The notes beneath the pieces are model-generated. The model worked only from the letters and a program-made list of their open reading frames with translations, was not told where the DNA came from and made no database searches. From Zoroaster sp. YZ-2022 (lineage: Eukaryota > Echinodermata > Asteroidea > Forcipulatida > Zoroasteridae), in the NCBI GenBank assembly GCA_029582265.1, contig CM055828.1, positions 558,001 to 622,000 of the forward strand: 64,000 bases of DNA. The letters run 5' to 3'. This document shows positions 46,270 to 58,443 of this stretch, piece by piece. The position numbers were made by a program, and so were the translations under genes. How positions within the stretch are numbered: the stretch's first letter is position 1; every line of letters begins with the position of its first letter.

Positions 46270-47405
46270 TTTTCTGCAGGAGATGTTTACACGGTTATTC
46301 GTCCGAAATATTACTGGATGAACATAAAGAATTGGGTTGCAAGGCGGGTGGCGGCGAGAAACCATTACAAAAGTTCACTATGCCTATCAAGGGTAAAAAA
46401 GACACGAACAAATTATATAAAAAAATTAAAACATGATGAAAGCTCCTTACGACATGTACGCGGATTTTGAAGGGATGCTTCAAAAGACGAACGAAGCAAT
46501 AACTTGCAATACTATACAAAAAAGACGAACACTTGATTTGCGGTTATTCGTACATCGTCGTTCGATGCGACGGTGAAATTATATTCTACAAGACATACAG
46601 AGGCGAAGATGCTGCCAAACACTTTTTAGATGCAGTTATTGAGGAAGGAGATAAGATCATTAAATTATTAAAAACCCTAAGAAAATTATTATGACAAACT
46701 TAGATGCTAAAAATTAAAAAACGCTAGCAAGTGTTGGATTTGCGAAAAACATTATTGGCACGATCCTAACAACAAGTGTTGTTGTTGGGTTTGTAGAAAA
46801 GATTATACACATCATTGCTTTAATGGTGTGCGTAAATGGTGTAAAGATGTAGAAGGATTGAAGAATTCTTATAAAAAAGTCAGAGATCATTGTCACGTCA
46901 CCAGAAAATATAGAGGTGCAGCTCATAATAAATGTAACATACAATTGAGTATCGATCCTGAAAAATTATCGAAGATTCCGGTGTTTTTTCATAATCTGCA
47001 AGGATATGATTCTCATTTCATCATGCAAGCTGTGAGTCGAGTCAAAGGAAATTTAAACTGTATTCCGGGTCGACATGGAAACATATAAATCTTTTACGAT
47101 CGGAAAACTGCGATTTTTAGAAAGCTCTCAATTTTTAACAGCTCCGCTCGATAAGATCGTTAAATCGACCGATCCGGATTCTTTTCGCATTACTAAATTA
47201 CACGAAACAAATCCAGACATTTTTTAATTACTTTTAAAGAAAAGCGTTTATCCCTACGAGTACATGGATAGTTTTGAACGGTTTAAAGAAACGAGTCTTC
47301 CTCCGAAGCCAGCTTTTTATAGTAGTTTAACCGGAAAACATTACGGATGAAGAGTACGAGCATGCAAATAACGTATGGAATACATTCAAATGTAAAACTA
47401 GAGCT
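46270..47405 (+). pseudogene. polB: Polinton PolB fragment, diverged copy C
   Basis: A decayed piece of a second Polinton lineage. It includes exonuclease motif I (DMYADFEGML, about 46450), the CGYSYIVV-like region in another frame, a Cys-rich stretch with CWICEKHYW and WVCRKDY, the HNH-like VRDHCHVTRKYRGAAHNKCN (about 46880) and FHNLQGYDSHFIM. Beyond about 47090 frames are lost but the PYEYMDSFERF-type segment remains readable. The palm domain is absent. Sequence differences from A and B exceed those between A and B, so it comes from another integration or lineage. Confidence 0.85.
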
Positions 47406-48676
47406 TAAGTGTTTGTTGGAACAAACACACGGTGTTCGAGTCCGCTTCCGGTTCAATCAAATTATCAACGATGATGTCAATATCATATTTTGCAAAAGGT
47501 GTATCATCTTTTATTATAACAATATCAATTTCATATTCTAAAATATATCAATTTTGCATTAGAATGTGTTGACTTTGGACTTCCTGTTTGGACCGGAAGT
47601 AAATGTCTGAACAGGCGATTTGAAGGTCATATATATATGACACAATGAAACTTCCTCATGATCATGAAAAAATAACGTTAGTACTTGCTTTGGTTCAATT
47701 TCTGAGATTGGAAAATAATACCCTTTTAAAAAGTACATGTACATTTGTATAAATAAATTACTAAAATTAATATCAGCGTAACTTTGTTTTATGATTCAAA
47801 AAGAACACTTCCAATATTACTCAAAATAACTGACATCCAAAACAACATATTGGTGTATGTTTTTACTTTGTTTTCATATTCCTTGTTATTTTCAACCATT
47901 TACATAATAACTCGACAGGTTTTAAATTACTGACATTATTTTCAGAAGTGTCCTTAACAGATAATTATCATAAAAATAGTTTTTGGTAAAGGTAAAGGTA
48001 ATAGCAGGTAATATCGTAAGAACAGATTTTTTGTATAAGTTTAAACATGAACAATAACATTAATCAAGAAAACAACATTCAATTTTCTCAAGAAAATGTA
48101 CGTTGTAAATAAGAAATTACTGAAATATTATCAGAAGTGTCCTTAATAGATAATTATCTTAAGAATATTTGTTTGTAAAAGTTTAAGGACCTCATGTAAA
48201 GTAAATAAATGAAAAGTAATATAAAAAAATGTTGAATACTTGTATTTGCCTTGGATGTCTTACCTCATCATTGTCATTTTCTTTTTAATTATGGCTTTAT
48301 GTCATTTTTCTTTTTATTATTAAATAAACAATTTCCGTTCTGATAATTTGACCGGGACTTCTATATTATATAAACAACAACAATAACTGTCTCTATGAAT
48401 GTATGACGTGATGCAATTCGGCCTGTTGCTAATGCCGACTCACCGTCCAAGTCATTTTGCATTATTGGTATAGTAATCATGCAGGTTTATTTCATACGTG
48501 ATATACAACAAATAATTAAATGGAACCAATGGGTATTTTAAGATTTATTAGGATTATTAGGAGGCATACTTCTAAGCGCAAGATTTCAATGACAGTCAAA
48601 GTCTGCGTTTGAAAAGACATTTCTAGAGGGCGCTACAAGGCGTATTTATTGGTGTCATCATGCCCGTGTGCAATTA
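47406..48676. other. Non-coding AT-rich DNA
   Basis: An ACTTCCTGTTTGGACCGGAA dyad near 47580 is a stray relative of the minisatellite. The phrase TCAGAAGTGTCCTTAAYAGA occurs twice (about 47943 and 48132), showing a diverged ~190-bp duplication. No gene. Confidence 0.45.
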
Positions 48677-48811
48677 TTTTTCTGCAAACAAGAATTGCCA
48701 TCCCACGATATTTCAGCCAATCAGATGTCTTATACATATTCGTCATCTTAAATAACGTGCCATGTGAGTGGCTGAAATATTGTGGGATGGCAATTCTTGT
48801 TTGCAGAAAAA
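48677..48811. mobile_element. 135-bp MITE with 47-bp inverted arms
   Basis: The left arm starts TTTTTCTGCAAACAAGAATT (48677-48723) and the right arm is its complement (48765-48811), with about two mismatches and a 41-base loop. No coding capacity. The superfamily is unassigned. Confidence 0.88.
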
Positions 48812-51800
48812 AAAAAGCTGTCCGTGTAAAAGTTTCAACGGCTTTCCGTTGTCCTGTCTTTATTATTGGCTAAAGATTGTAATTTTCATGTTGTATCATT
48901 TAAAGCAAATAAATATTAAGAGCAATAAAACAAATTGTGTCGGAATAGATTCAATGTTGATCTTTTTCCGGTTGAATATTCACGCTTATTAAAAGGCACA
49001 CAAATCAGTAAAGCAGGTGCCCAGATGAACATCTCTCGGTGAAGCCCCCTCTTCCATTTCATTTCCACTATTAAACAAAATCATAACTCCTGAAGTATAC
49101 AATGGATTTTCCCAATCTATACCTCATAAGAAAGGTATTGGAATACTAAACAATTAATGCACAGACATGACCCCAATTTGACTTTGTCTTCCGATTCAAA
49201 CCGGAAGTTGGAAATTTCAAAAATTCATATCTTAAAAAGTACTCATCATATAACTACAATTTGTACAGCATCTTGTAGACCAATAAGTTGGCTAAAACCT
49301 TTACACGGACATAACAACCGTTTGATTTTGTCTTCTAGTCAAAAACGGAGGTTAAAGCTTACATACGTAATGACCCACATTCAGTTTATGTTCACCATTG
49401 TGCGGTAGCAATTCTAACTATAGAGGGCCCTATACAACTTTAGTGGTCTTTACAATCAGTGCAGAAATGAATTCGTCTTACTCCTGGCTCCTACTGCCAA
49501 GTTTAGCGTGAAGTTTCCCGTTACACTATTCTGATTGCTTAAAACACTTCATGTATTTGAGTCAGTTTCTTAATATGTGTATAATATCAGAGATTGTAAA
49601 GTATTTGACCTTTTGTGCATAAGCATTTAAAAATGTTTTTCTTTATTTGAAAATAAATCAATATATTGATGTAAAAAATAAAACACATTTCCGTAGCATC
49701 GTAGTGTTCATTACGGTCCTAATAATAATTTGTGGTGTGTGCACACGTGTTGTAAACGCATACGTGTTGTAAACGCACCATAGCTGAAGTTGTGACGTGA
49801 TGACATGAAATATTTAACTTAAATACTCAAAATCGAAGTTTCAAAGTTTATATCGTGAAATATGGAAATCGTTGATGATTATGATGTGTTTGAGCAAGTT
49901 TCTACTAAATTTTGTGTATGAATGCAAAGAATGGAAAGTACTTGACATTTGGATACAGTAATTTTTTCCGGCCTTGATTGATATTTTGAGTTTAAAATCT
50001 ACATTTATGTTAGAAATAAAACACATTTCCGTTATTGCCTCGTGGAGAGGTTTTACATTTTTTTTACATTTTATGAATTTGAAAACACACGGCCATACAA
50101 AATCGTTCATCGTTTGTAAACAAAACAAAGGTCTCTAATTTTCTAACACAGAAAGGAAATCTTTGTTTTTAAGTGATACGGTAAAACAGTTATTTTTTTA
50201 CATGTATACACAGTGTAGTTACTACTAGATGATTTGAATGCTGTTATTGACATTTTTACAATAAATTACAATGGTATATGACGTCAGACATTTGGACTGA
50301 ATAATAATAGAGGGCAGTATATCGTTTGGAAGTTTGTGTGGAACATAATGGTCGTAAACCCAGTCTTTTACACTTTGTGTTGTTCGTTATTAGTTGGAGG
50401 GGAACTATCTATCCATCGTTTGCTAAACGTACGTATCGGTAGAGAATAGATAAACGAAGGTATGAAACGATTGTGAGTAGATGTTGAGAGTAGTGAACGT
50501 TTTTCATGAAAAAAAAACTTTTTTTGTTTCTAGTATTATGCATGTCAGTAGGTAAAGTGTCGTGTATTTTATTTTAAATGACTGTGTATAAAAACGTTTG
50601 AGGGGATACACGATAATATAATTTTTGTTGGGCTCCAACTTGGACATTGGAGCCCAAGTTAACTTGACATAGTCACACAAGTTACATGTCCGCCTAAAAA
50701 AATAGTATTGTCATTAATTGTAACTTGCTGCATATCTGACAACCCCTAGTAACTAGTAATTCGAGTGCCATTTATATATCATAATATATGGTAGATCAAA
50801 ATGCATGTAGCTCTGATTGAACCCTTTGCTTTAACTCTGTGACCACTACACTGTGTAGGTAGGCCTATGTCACGTGAATATGCATCGTGAACTCACGTTC
50901 ACGTTTCAGCCTTCCAAGTGCACACAGCCTATTAATCAGTCAGGCAGCGATGCCTTCCAAATATCGCGCATAGCTTCATTGTGCTTGGGCGATGTGGAAC
51001 AAGACCTACCTGATGACGTAGCTGACAATCCCCTCTGCATTCTCCATCTTGAAATTTATTTGTGCAATATACAGAAGCTATGCAAATCATTATCGATACT
51101 TTTGGCTCGGAAATTTCATCAATATTTCAGTTGAAGGTGACTAAAGTAGTAAAGAAGTAGTTTAAAACCTATAATTTATGAAATATATACATTCATTTAC
51201 ATTTATACCAATTCTGGTGAAAATCGAACGATTCACCTGAAAACTGTCCGCTCCTCAAAAAATGATGGATGCCGATGAAAATGACATAGAGTCCAATCTC
51301 AGTTCAATTTCATTGTACAATTTTCCTTCAAAAAAGTTATTTTATATCGCCAGAAATATACCAAAGTTATGTTTAGAGTGTTTTAATAACTAATATGTGG
51401 TATTTTATGAAAAAGATGCAATTATAAACATCCTTCAAAAGTATTTTCAATGGTCTTTCTTCACTGATGAAATCATTTCAATATGTTGAGTATTAAGAGA
51501 GTTACGAAATATTGATTCACAAAAAGCCTCAGTTTGGGTCACAATCTTTCTTATGTTTTTCTTATAAACGGTGAGGGCAATTAATGGGTAATTATTTAAC
51601 TTCATAAAATTTGTTAACTTCGTTAATATTCACTCCACAGAGAAGATTTTTACACCATTTTAAAGTATTTTTAAAGCTCTTTTCAATGGATTTTGTTTCA
51701 TTCACATTGCTCAATCTTAAAATGTTTTGTCACATACCTACTACACTGTCATAGTGTAATGGAGTTAAAAATAAAGGGTTCAAACAGACCTAATATGCAT

Positions 51801-52689
51801 GCAACTTTTTTGTAATGACTTAATGTTCTTCTTTGTAGTACTAGTAGTACGTAGTGCATGCAAAAAAGGTTTGTTTTAAATCGAGTTGATTGGTAGGAAA
51901 GTACTCCCTTTCCTCCATGGCATGTTGCTGTGCATCTATTATGGCTTTTAAAGATGCATCGCTTATTTTTTTCCCTTACATACATAATTTTATCAGTGAA
52001 TTTTTTTTTAGAGAGTATCGGCCGCTCTAATGACATTGAAAATTGTTTTTACTTGTATTCTTTTGGCAGGCAACATTAAAAAATACAAAACTGTTGTTAT
52101 TAATATTATAATACATAGCATAGGATTGGTTAGGTTTTAGGTGACATGGAGTCATAATAAGAGACAGATCAAAGGTTTCAACTCCCATGTCGTTATGTAA
52201 ATGAGGAATTTGAAAATATATAGAGGGCAGTAGGAGCACTTACATGTATGTAATTTAACTAATTAGCATCAAAACCGCAGACAGAAGCTGCAATGCATTA
52301 TGGAGAAGCGTGCGCATGGGTAGATATGTTTTCTGCATCAAAACCTTTGGGAAAACTTTGGATTAAAATAACTTTAGATCACAAATATTTTTTTGCTTGA
52401 ATTTGTAAAAAACTTTGTCAACAGTAATGCCAGCATCCACCATATAATTTGCATAAGTTACATGTATGGCAGCGATTTAAATTCATTTTCAGTGTCAACA
52501 TTCCAGACATCCTTTTTAAAACTTTCATGTAAGCTGAAGCTAGTCAGGGCAATACATTTTTGCTGACGATTGATGTGAAAGCACTGTTTTTGGTATTTAT
52601 AACTGAAGTAGTATGTTAGATGCCGAAGCTAGACCATCTACTTAAAAAATCAAATTTTAAAAACTGAAATGAAAAAAAAAAAAAAATTA
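48812..52689. other. Non-coding DNA, no gene seen
   Basis: About 3.9 kb of AT-rich sequence with only short unrecognised ORFs. GAGGGC motifs occur near 49428, 50309 and 52223, and a CTTCCGATTCAAACCGGAAG dyad lies near 49187. An A-run at 52670-52686 lies immediately before Polinton B and may mark the boundary. Confidence 0.45.
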
Positions 52690-52710
52690 GACCCCCGCGG
52701 AGGGAGTTGA

Positions 52711-52738
52711 TGACGTCATCTCTTTTTTTATGACGTCA
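52711..52738. promoter_or_regulatory. Paired CRE palindromes near left end of Polinton B
   Basis: TGACGTCA at 52711-52718 and 52731-52738, with the same 20-base spacing as at the right end of copy A. Located about 190 bases before the first gene, so it may serve both as terminal repeat sequence and as a promoter element. Confidence 0.6.
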
Positions 52739-52929
52739 TGAAAGTGATAAAACAAATTACCTTGTAGGTGTTTTCCCTTTTAGGATTAATTATGACATAA
52801 TTAAAAAAATAATAAAATGTTACTCGTAGGCTCTAAGTAATGAAAAATATATATTTAAAAACACACACTTAAAAAATGAGATTTATAAAATTGAAAAAAG
52901 TAAAACAATAGTATCTAGAACTATAATAA

Positions 52930-53385
52930 ATGGAGAGAATTGAAGAAAGAAGAATAACATATTTATCAAAGTGGACATTGAGAGAATTGAAAATATTTAT
53001 ACAAGAACACATTGGACAAATAATTTTTACAAAAAATAGTAAGGGTAAAGTTGATAAACGATCTTATTACGAAGCTGTAAAAAAATATTTTCGTCAACAT
53101 AAACCAAAGCTATCGTATAAATTAAAATTAGCCGAATTGAGAGAGCGTATATCAGTTGAAAATATTGATTTACCTCAACGCGGTGCAGGTAAAAGAGCGC
53201 AGTTGTTAAAAAAAGACTACATCGCTGCTATTAAACGGTTTCACGGTCAAGAGGAAGAGTTGAGATTTAAACCCCCAATAGATGGTGGAAGACATTTACG
53301 CGAACGAAGAATGGTTGTTCCGCTGAATCACAGTAAAGAAAAAAGATTTAAATATTTTTTGGGAAGCGGTAAAACCAAAGATTAG
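52930..53385 (+). CDS. SAP/HeH-like DNA-binding protein, Polinton B
   Basis: An intact 151-codon ORF (MERIEERRITYL). Two helix-extended-helix-like segments are visible: LSKWTLRELKIFIQEH with YYEAVKKYF, and LAELRERISVENIDLP followed by GAGKRAQLLKKDYIAAIKRF, the second having the typical leucine, glycine and basic pattern of SAP motifs. The tail is basic (RERRMVV, KEKRFKYFLG). It lies at the extreme left, directly before PolB, so a role in recognising element ends or DNA is plausible. The missing left end of copy A has no counterpart. The domain call is by pattern only. Confidence 0.55.
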   Translation: MERIEERRITYLSKWTLRELKIFIQEHIGQIIFTKNSKGKVDKRSYYEAVKKYFRQHKPKLSYKLKLAELRERISVENIDLPQRGAGKRAQLLKKDYIAAIKRFHGQEEELRFKPPIDGGRHLRERRMVVPLNHSKEKRFKYFLGSGKTKD

Positions 53386-53431
53386 AGTTAATTTGAAACT
53401 AGACTTACAAGAATACAAGTCGTACAAGTTT

Positions 53432-56400
53432 ATGATATATATACGTATTAAATTACTTAAAGAAAACTTAGATGGTACGATCGATGATGCCAAACAAAAT
53501 TTTCATAATAATAGACAAATTGTTTTATTGAATTTAGATAACATTGAAAATATATTTAATACAATTTTTCCACAAATTTCTGAGGTTTTAGAAAAATGGA
53601 CATCTAACGGTTCTGGATGGGGGGTAGATCGTATCGTAGAAATGAATATTACTTACGCAAAATATGAACCTTTGAAAGGTGGTTCATATATTGAGCTATG
53701 TGACTATATAACAAATAAAAAAGCATGCATTAACGTAAACAATAACGACGACGATTGTTTGAGGTGGTCGCTTCGTGCTCATCGTTTCCCCGCAAACAAT
53801 CATGTTGATAGAATGTCTAAATATCCAACGGAGGATGGTTTAAATTTTAATAATATTAACGCTCCAACTCCGATTAATCAAATAAAAAAAGTAGAGAAAC
53901 AAAATTGTTTGGCGATAAACGTTTTTGGTTGTGAATCAAAAACGATACTAGTTTATCACCTCAGCGATCAACCCGCGGAACTAGATCGTATAAATTTATT
54001 ATTAATTCATAAAGAAGAAGAAAAAGGAACTAGATCTCACTACGTTTGGATTAAAGATGTGAATAAATTACTTTCTGACCAAACGAAACACGGTCATCGT
54101 AAGCATTTTTGTTTGAGATGTTTACAGGGTTTTTCAACGGAGGCGTATCTCGAAAATCACGTACAAATGTGTAAGGGAATTAACGATAGACCAACGACGG
54201 TCGTTATGCCGGAAAAGGGTAAAAACGATACGCTAAAATTAAAAAATTGTCATAAAAAGATGAAAGTTCCATTCATTATATACGCTGACTTTGAAAGTAT
54301 TATTAAACAGATTGATGATGTAAATGCAACTAATACTAAAAAACTACAAGAACACGTCGTTTGCGGTTATTCATACGTCGTCGTTCGTTGCGATGGTAAA
54401 ACTATTGATCCTGTCGTATACCGAGGAGAAGATGCTGCTGAACATTTTTTAACCGAATTAGAAAGAGAAGAAGAAAACATTAACGAAATATTTAAAAACC
54501 CTCAAAAAATAATAATGACTAAAGAAGATGTAGAATATTTAAAAAATGCTAAACAGTGTTGGATATGTGAAAAGGGATTTTTAAGAGACGACAACAACAA
54601 ATTGAGCAAAGTACGCGATCATTGTCACATTACCGGTAAATATAGAGGCGCTGCGCATAATAAATGTAATTTAAAACTAAGTTTAAAACCTAATAAAACT
54701 TTTATTCCAGTCGTCTTTCATAATTTACGAGGCTACGATTCTCATCTCATTATGCAAGCCGCAGGTAAAACGCTAGGAAATATAACGTGTATTCCAAACA
54801 ATATCGAAAAATATATTTCATTTTCAATCAGACAACTACGATTTATAGACAGCGCTCAATTTGTATTAGCGTCGTTGGATAAACTCGTAAAATCAAACAA
54901 TTTGTTTTAAATTACTAGCAAGTTTGAACCTGATTTAGAAAAATTTAATCTGTTAAAAAGCAAAGGTATTTATCCTTACGAATACATGGATAGTTTTATA
55001 AGATTTGAAGAAAAACAACTTCCTGTACAATAATTTTTTTATAGTAGTTTAAATAACCAACACATTACTAAAGAACAATACGAGCATGCTAAAAATGTTT
55101 ACAACAAGTTTAATTGTAAATATTTAGGTGATTATCACGATTTATACGTGCGTACGGATACTTGCTTATTAGTGGATGTATTTGAAAATTTTCGTAATAC
55201 TTGCATGAAACAATACGGTATAGATCCGGCTAATTATTATACGAGTCCGGGTTTAAGTTGGGACGCTTTATTAAAACATTCAAAAGTTGTTTTAGATTTG
55301 TTTAAGGATGTCAACATGCATTTATTTATAGAAAAAGGTACGAGAGGAGGAACGTGCATGGTAAGTAAACGATACGCGAAAGCAAACAATCCCTATATAC
55401 CCGATTACGATAAAAATATTCCATCGAGTTACATTATGTATTTAGAAGCGAATAATTTATACGGGTACGCGATGAGTCAACCTTTACCAACGGGTAATTT
55501 TAAGTGGATGACTAGTAAACAAATTGATAAACTCGAGAGAGAAGGATTTAAAAGTAATAAAGGATGCATTTTAGAAGTTGATTGAGAATATCCTAGAGAA
55601 TTACACGATTCTCACAATGATTTTCCACTCACGCCAGAGTCGTTGGTAGTACCGAAAGAATGGATGTCACCGTATCAGCTCGAGTTATTAAACGGTAAAC
55701 CCGCTCCAAACGTTGTAAAATTATTTCCAAATTTATACGATAAACGCAACTACGTGCTTCATTATCGTAATTTAGAATTATATTTACAACTCGGTATGAA
55801 GCTAACAAAAATTCATCGCGTTTTAGAATTTGATGAATCATGTTGGATGAAATCATACATTGATTTAAACACTCAATTAAGAAAAGATGCAACGAGTGAT
55901 TTTGAAAAAGATTTATACAAACTGATGAACAATTCAGTTTTTGGAAAAACGATGGAAAATGTACGAAAACGCGTTAACGTAAATTTAAAGCGGTTAAACG
56001 ATGAAAAAGCCGAAAATCAAATTCGTTCACTCATCGCAAAACCAAATTATGCTGAGGCAAGGATTTTTGATAACGATTTAGTAGCAATTCATATGCATAA
56101 AATAAAACTCAACCGTCCAGTCTACGTAGGAATGAGTATACTTGATTTATCTAAACATTTAATGTACGATGTTTATTATAATAAATTTAAAAAGAAATAC
56201 GATAACAAGTGTGAGTTACTTTACACGGATACGGATAGTTTGATTCTTGAGATTCAAACAGAAGATGTATATAAAGATATGGAATAGGATAAAGATTTAT
56301 ATGATTTTAGTAATTATAAAAAAGATCATTTTCTATTTTCTGAAGAAAATAAAAAAGGGATTGGAATAATGAGAGACGAGACTGCGGGAACTTAAATCTC

Positions 56401-56740
56401 TGAATTTATTGGTTTAAGACCAAAAATGTATTCGATACTTTTATCGAATGAAAAAGAAATAAGAAAAGCTAAAGGTGTTAAAAAACAAGTTTTAGAACAG
56501 GATATTAAACACACGCGATATGAACAAGTTTTATCTCAAAATAATACGCTTTATCACCCTATGAATTTTATTAGACACGAAGAACATAGATTATATACAA
56601 CGCGAGTAAATAAAATATCGCTATCTCCTTTAGACACAAAGAAATATATTTAAAAAAACGGAATAGATACTCTCGCTTACGGTGATTATAAAATTTTAGA
56701 ATTATTTTTAGCGTTTAATAGGAGGATTTTCTGTATCTAA
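53432..56740 (+). pseudogene. polB: Protein-primed family B DNA polymerase, copy B
   Basis: One frame runs from about 53393 to 56740 with in-frame stops at 54908, 55031, 55583, 56285, 56393 and 56651 and no frameshift. The first in-frame ATG is 53432. Features in order: a C2H2-like finger (CLRCLQGFSTEAYLENH), exonuclease motif I YADFESII (about 54282), CWICEKGF, HNH-like CHITGKYRGAAHNKCN, exonuclease II FHNLRGYDSH, palm motif A EANNLYGYAM (Glu replaces the catalytic Asp seen in copy A), motif B LMNNSVFGKTMEN and motif C LLYTDTDSL. It replicates the linear element by protein priming. It overlaps the integrase tail convergently by ~30 bases. Confidence 0.93.
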
Positions 56741-57718
56741 CGGTACAATTTGTAATACTTCTCTTACAAAACTACGAGCGGGACCACCTTCTAAATAATA
56801 CAAGATGGGTTGATTAGCAGCTTTCATCGTTTTAGCTATTCTATAAATTTTTATACTCCATATAGGATCTGTAGCACGACGTTTCGTATCTTTTTCACCT
56901 TCACCGGGTGCGTATAAATATCGAACCAAACTGTTTGTTGGGATTATTTTTTCATCGTTCTTTTTAACGCCCAGCGCAAGCGCTGGTGAGGCTGGATTTT
57001 GTTCAACAACGGGTAATTTAATTGCGTCTTTAGGTTTTAAATTTATAAGTCGCGTCGTTTCATTATTTAATGCTTTTACAACCGCGGGTAATCTTTTAAC
57101 CCATTCTCTATTTCTCTTTTCAGTCGCTATTTCTTGCGCGTATTGATGAGAAAATAATCTTTCGGCTAAAGTTCTATTAAATCGCTCTACTATACTTTGA
57201 GCTCTATGATTACCAGCTTCGCTTCTTTGTATTTTTACATTGTGTTTACTCATTAATACATTGACGCTAGACATAAATTATTTTCCAGGATCAACTTTTA
57301 AGCGCGTTGGCCAAGTTAATGACGAACGTTTATACATTTTATGAAACGCATTACTAACTTGAACGGCAGTTTTATCAGTTAACGGTTCTGCTTCTTTATA
57401 TCTACTGGCTTCATCTACAACGGTTAACGCATACTTGTACGTCTTTTTACCTATCGTATCGTGCGGAAGAAACAATAAATCTGCTTGATGAACTTCATTT
57501 GGTTTTTCTAACGTACTATTTCAACTGGTAGGTCTTGGAATATATTTAGGATAGGATAAATAAATTTGCCACAGCGCTTGCTTTTTAATCCATTGTTTAA
57601 CTATTTTTTTATTTACTTTTGTTTCTTGAGCTAATTTATTAATCGCATCGAGACCTTTGTAGTATCCTTTTGGACTATAATAAGCGTTTTGTAATTTTAA
57701 ACGAGTTTGTTTATTCAT
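56708..57718 (-). pseudogene. Retroviral-like DDE integrase, copy B
   Basis: From ATG 57718 (MNKQTRLKLQNAYY) the zinc/HTH-like N-terminal part reaches RPTS, where a TGA near 57520 interrupts it. The core follows with the first catalytic Asp in VHQADLLFLP, then VVDEASRYKEAEPL and the second Asp in KVDPGK. A TAA at about 57276 replaces the next codon, and the catalytic Glu lies in SIVERFNRTL, about 34 residues after the Asp. The C-terminal part has a chromodomain-like WSIKIYRIAKTMKAANQ and YYLEGG. Only two nonsense changes, no frameshift. It integrates the element into host DNA. Confidence 0.92.
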
Positions 57719-57728
57719 TTTTTATTAT

Positions 57729-57989
57729 TTATAAATATAATTTGTATTCAGTAGAATTTTTAGGCATAAGCGAGGATGGTAAAATTCCTTGTTGTACTAA
57801 CCACATTTGCGTCATCGAAGATAATCCAAGCGTTACGGTTAGTTTTAGCGAGTCTTTTATATCTAATTTATTTAAATTAGCTGGTTCTACGCTTAATACT
57901 TTTTTACCTAGCATACTGTATAAAACTGTAAAAAGTGTTAAAACGGCGCTATGATAAACTGAATCGGCAATTGTTTTCGTATCCATCAT
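57729..57989 (-). CDS. Conserved small membrane protein, copy B
   Basis: Intact 86-codon ORF, homologous along its length to 29249-29503. Hydrophobic segments AVLTLFTVLYSMLGKKVL and LKLTVTLGLSSMTQMWLV flank a NLNKLD-type polar loop. It sits 10 bases upstream of the integrase start on the same strand, implying co-transcription. The matching intact ORF in both copies indicates real coding function; the role is unassigned. Confidence 0.72.
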   Translation of the reverse strand: MMDTKTIADSVYHSAVLTLFTVLYSMLGKKVLSVEPANLNKLDIKDSLKLTVTLGLSSMTQMWLVQQGILPSSLMPKNSTEYKLYL

Positions 57990-58032
57990 TGTTTATAATT
58001 GTTAAATATTGTTTTTATTTAAAACAAACTTG

Positions 58033-58443
58033 TTATTCCATTTCAAGAATAACGTGTTGTTGTTTTTCGCTACCGTGAGAGCTTGTCGGTTTTGGTGACT
58101 CTTTTATCGATGTTGGTTTTGGTGGCGCTGACTCTGGTTTACTAAAGAGGAAATAAGCTAAACCTCCAATAGCTAAACCAATACCGATATAGTAATAGTA
58201 GTTTGTTTCATTACTTATTTCTTTTTGAATAGTTTGGTGCGACGTGTTATTACGGCTAACTATAGTTTTAGTCTCACCTTTAACAAGTTGTAGTTTTTTT
58301 TCTTTATTAAGTTTAGCGAGTTTTTTTCCAGCTGCGACTCTGTTTGGGTTTTTTTCTTTTTTAGTCGGTGTTTTCGTTACCACCGACGGACTCGTTGGGT
58401 TGTTTGGTTGCGATTGCACTTGTACATTCTCGTTCGTTTCCAT
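58033..58443 (-). CDS. Basic protein with single membrane span, copy B (136 aa)
   Basis: The N-terminal half is basic and polar, with VVTKTPTKKEKNPNRVAAGK and KLNKEKKLQL. A single transmembrane segment (YYYYIGIGLAIGGLAYFLF) follows at about residues 85-105, then a proline/serine-rich tail (KPTSIKESPKPTSS). Intact here, split by LINE copy 2 in copy A. The basic N-terminus facing DNA and a membrane anchor suggest a virion-associated protein. It overlaps the upstream gene by about 80 bases. Confidence 0.68.
   Translation of the reverse strand: METNENVQVQSQPNNPTSPSVVTKTPTKKEKNPNRVAAGKKLAKLNKEKKLQLVKGETKTIVSRNNTSHQTIQKEISNETNYYYYIGIGLAIGGLAYFLFSKPESAPPKPTSIKESPKPTSSHGSEKQQHVILEME

Noticed and set aside
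54908..56653. Reassigned stop codons in PolB of copy B
   Set aside because: All three stop codons occur, and copy A has sense codons at several of the same positions; pseudogenisation is simpler.
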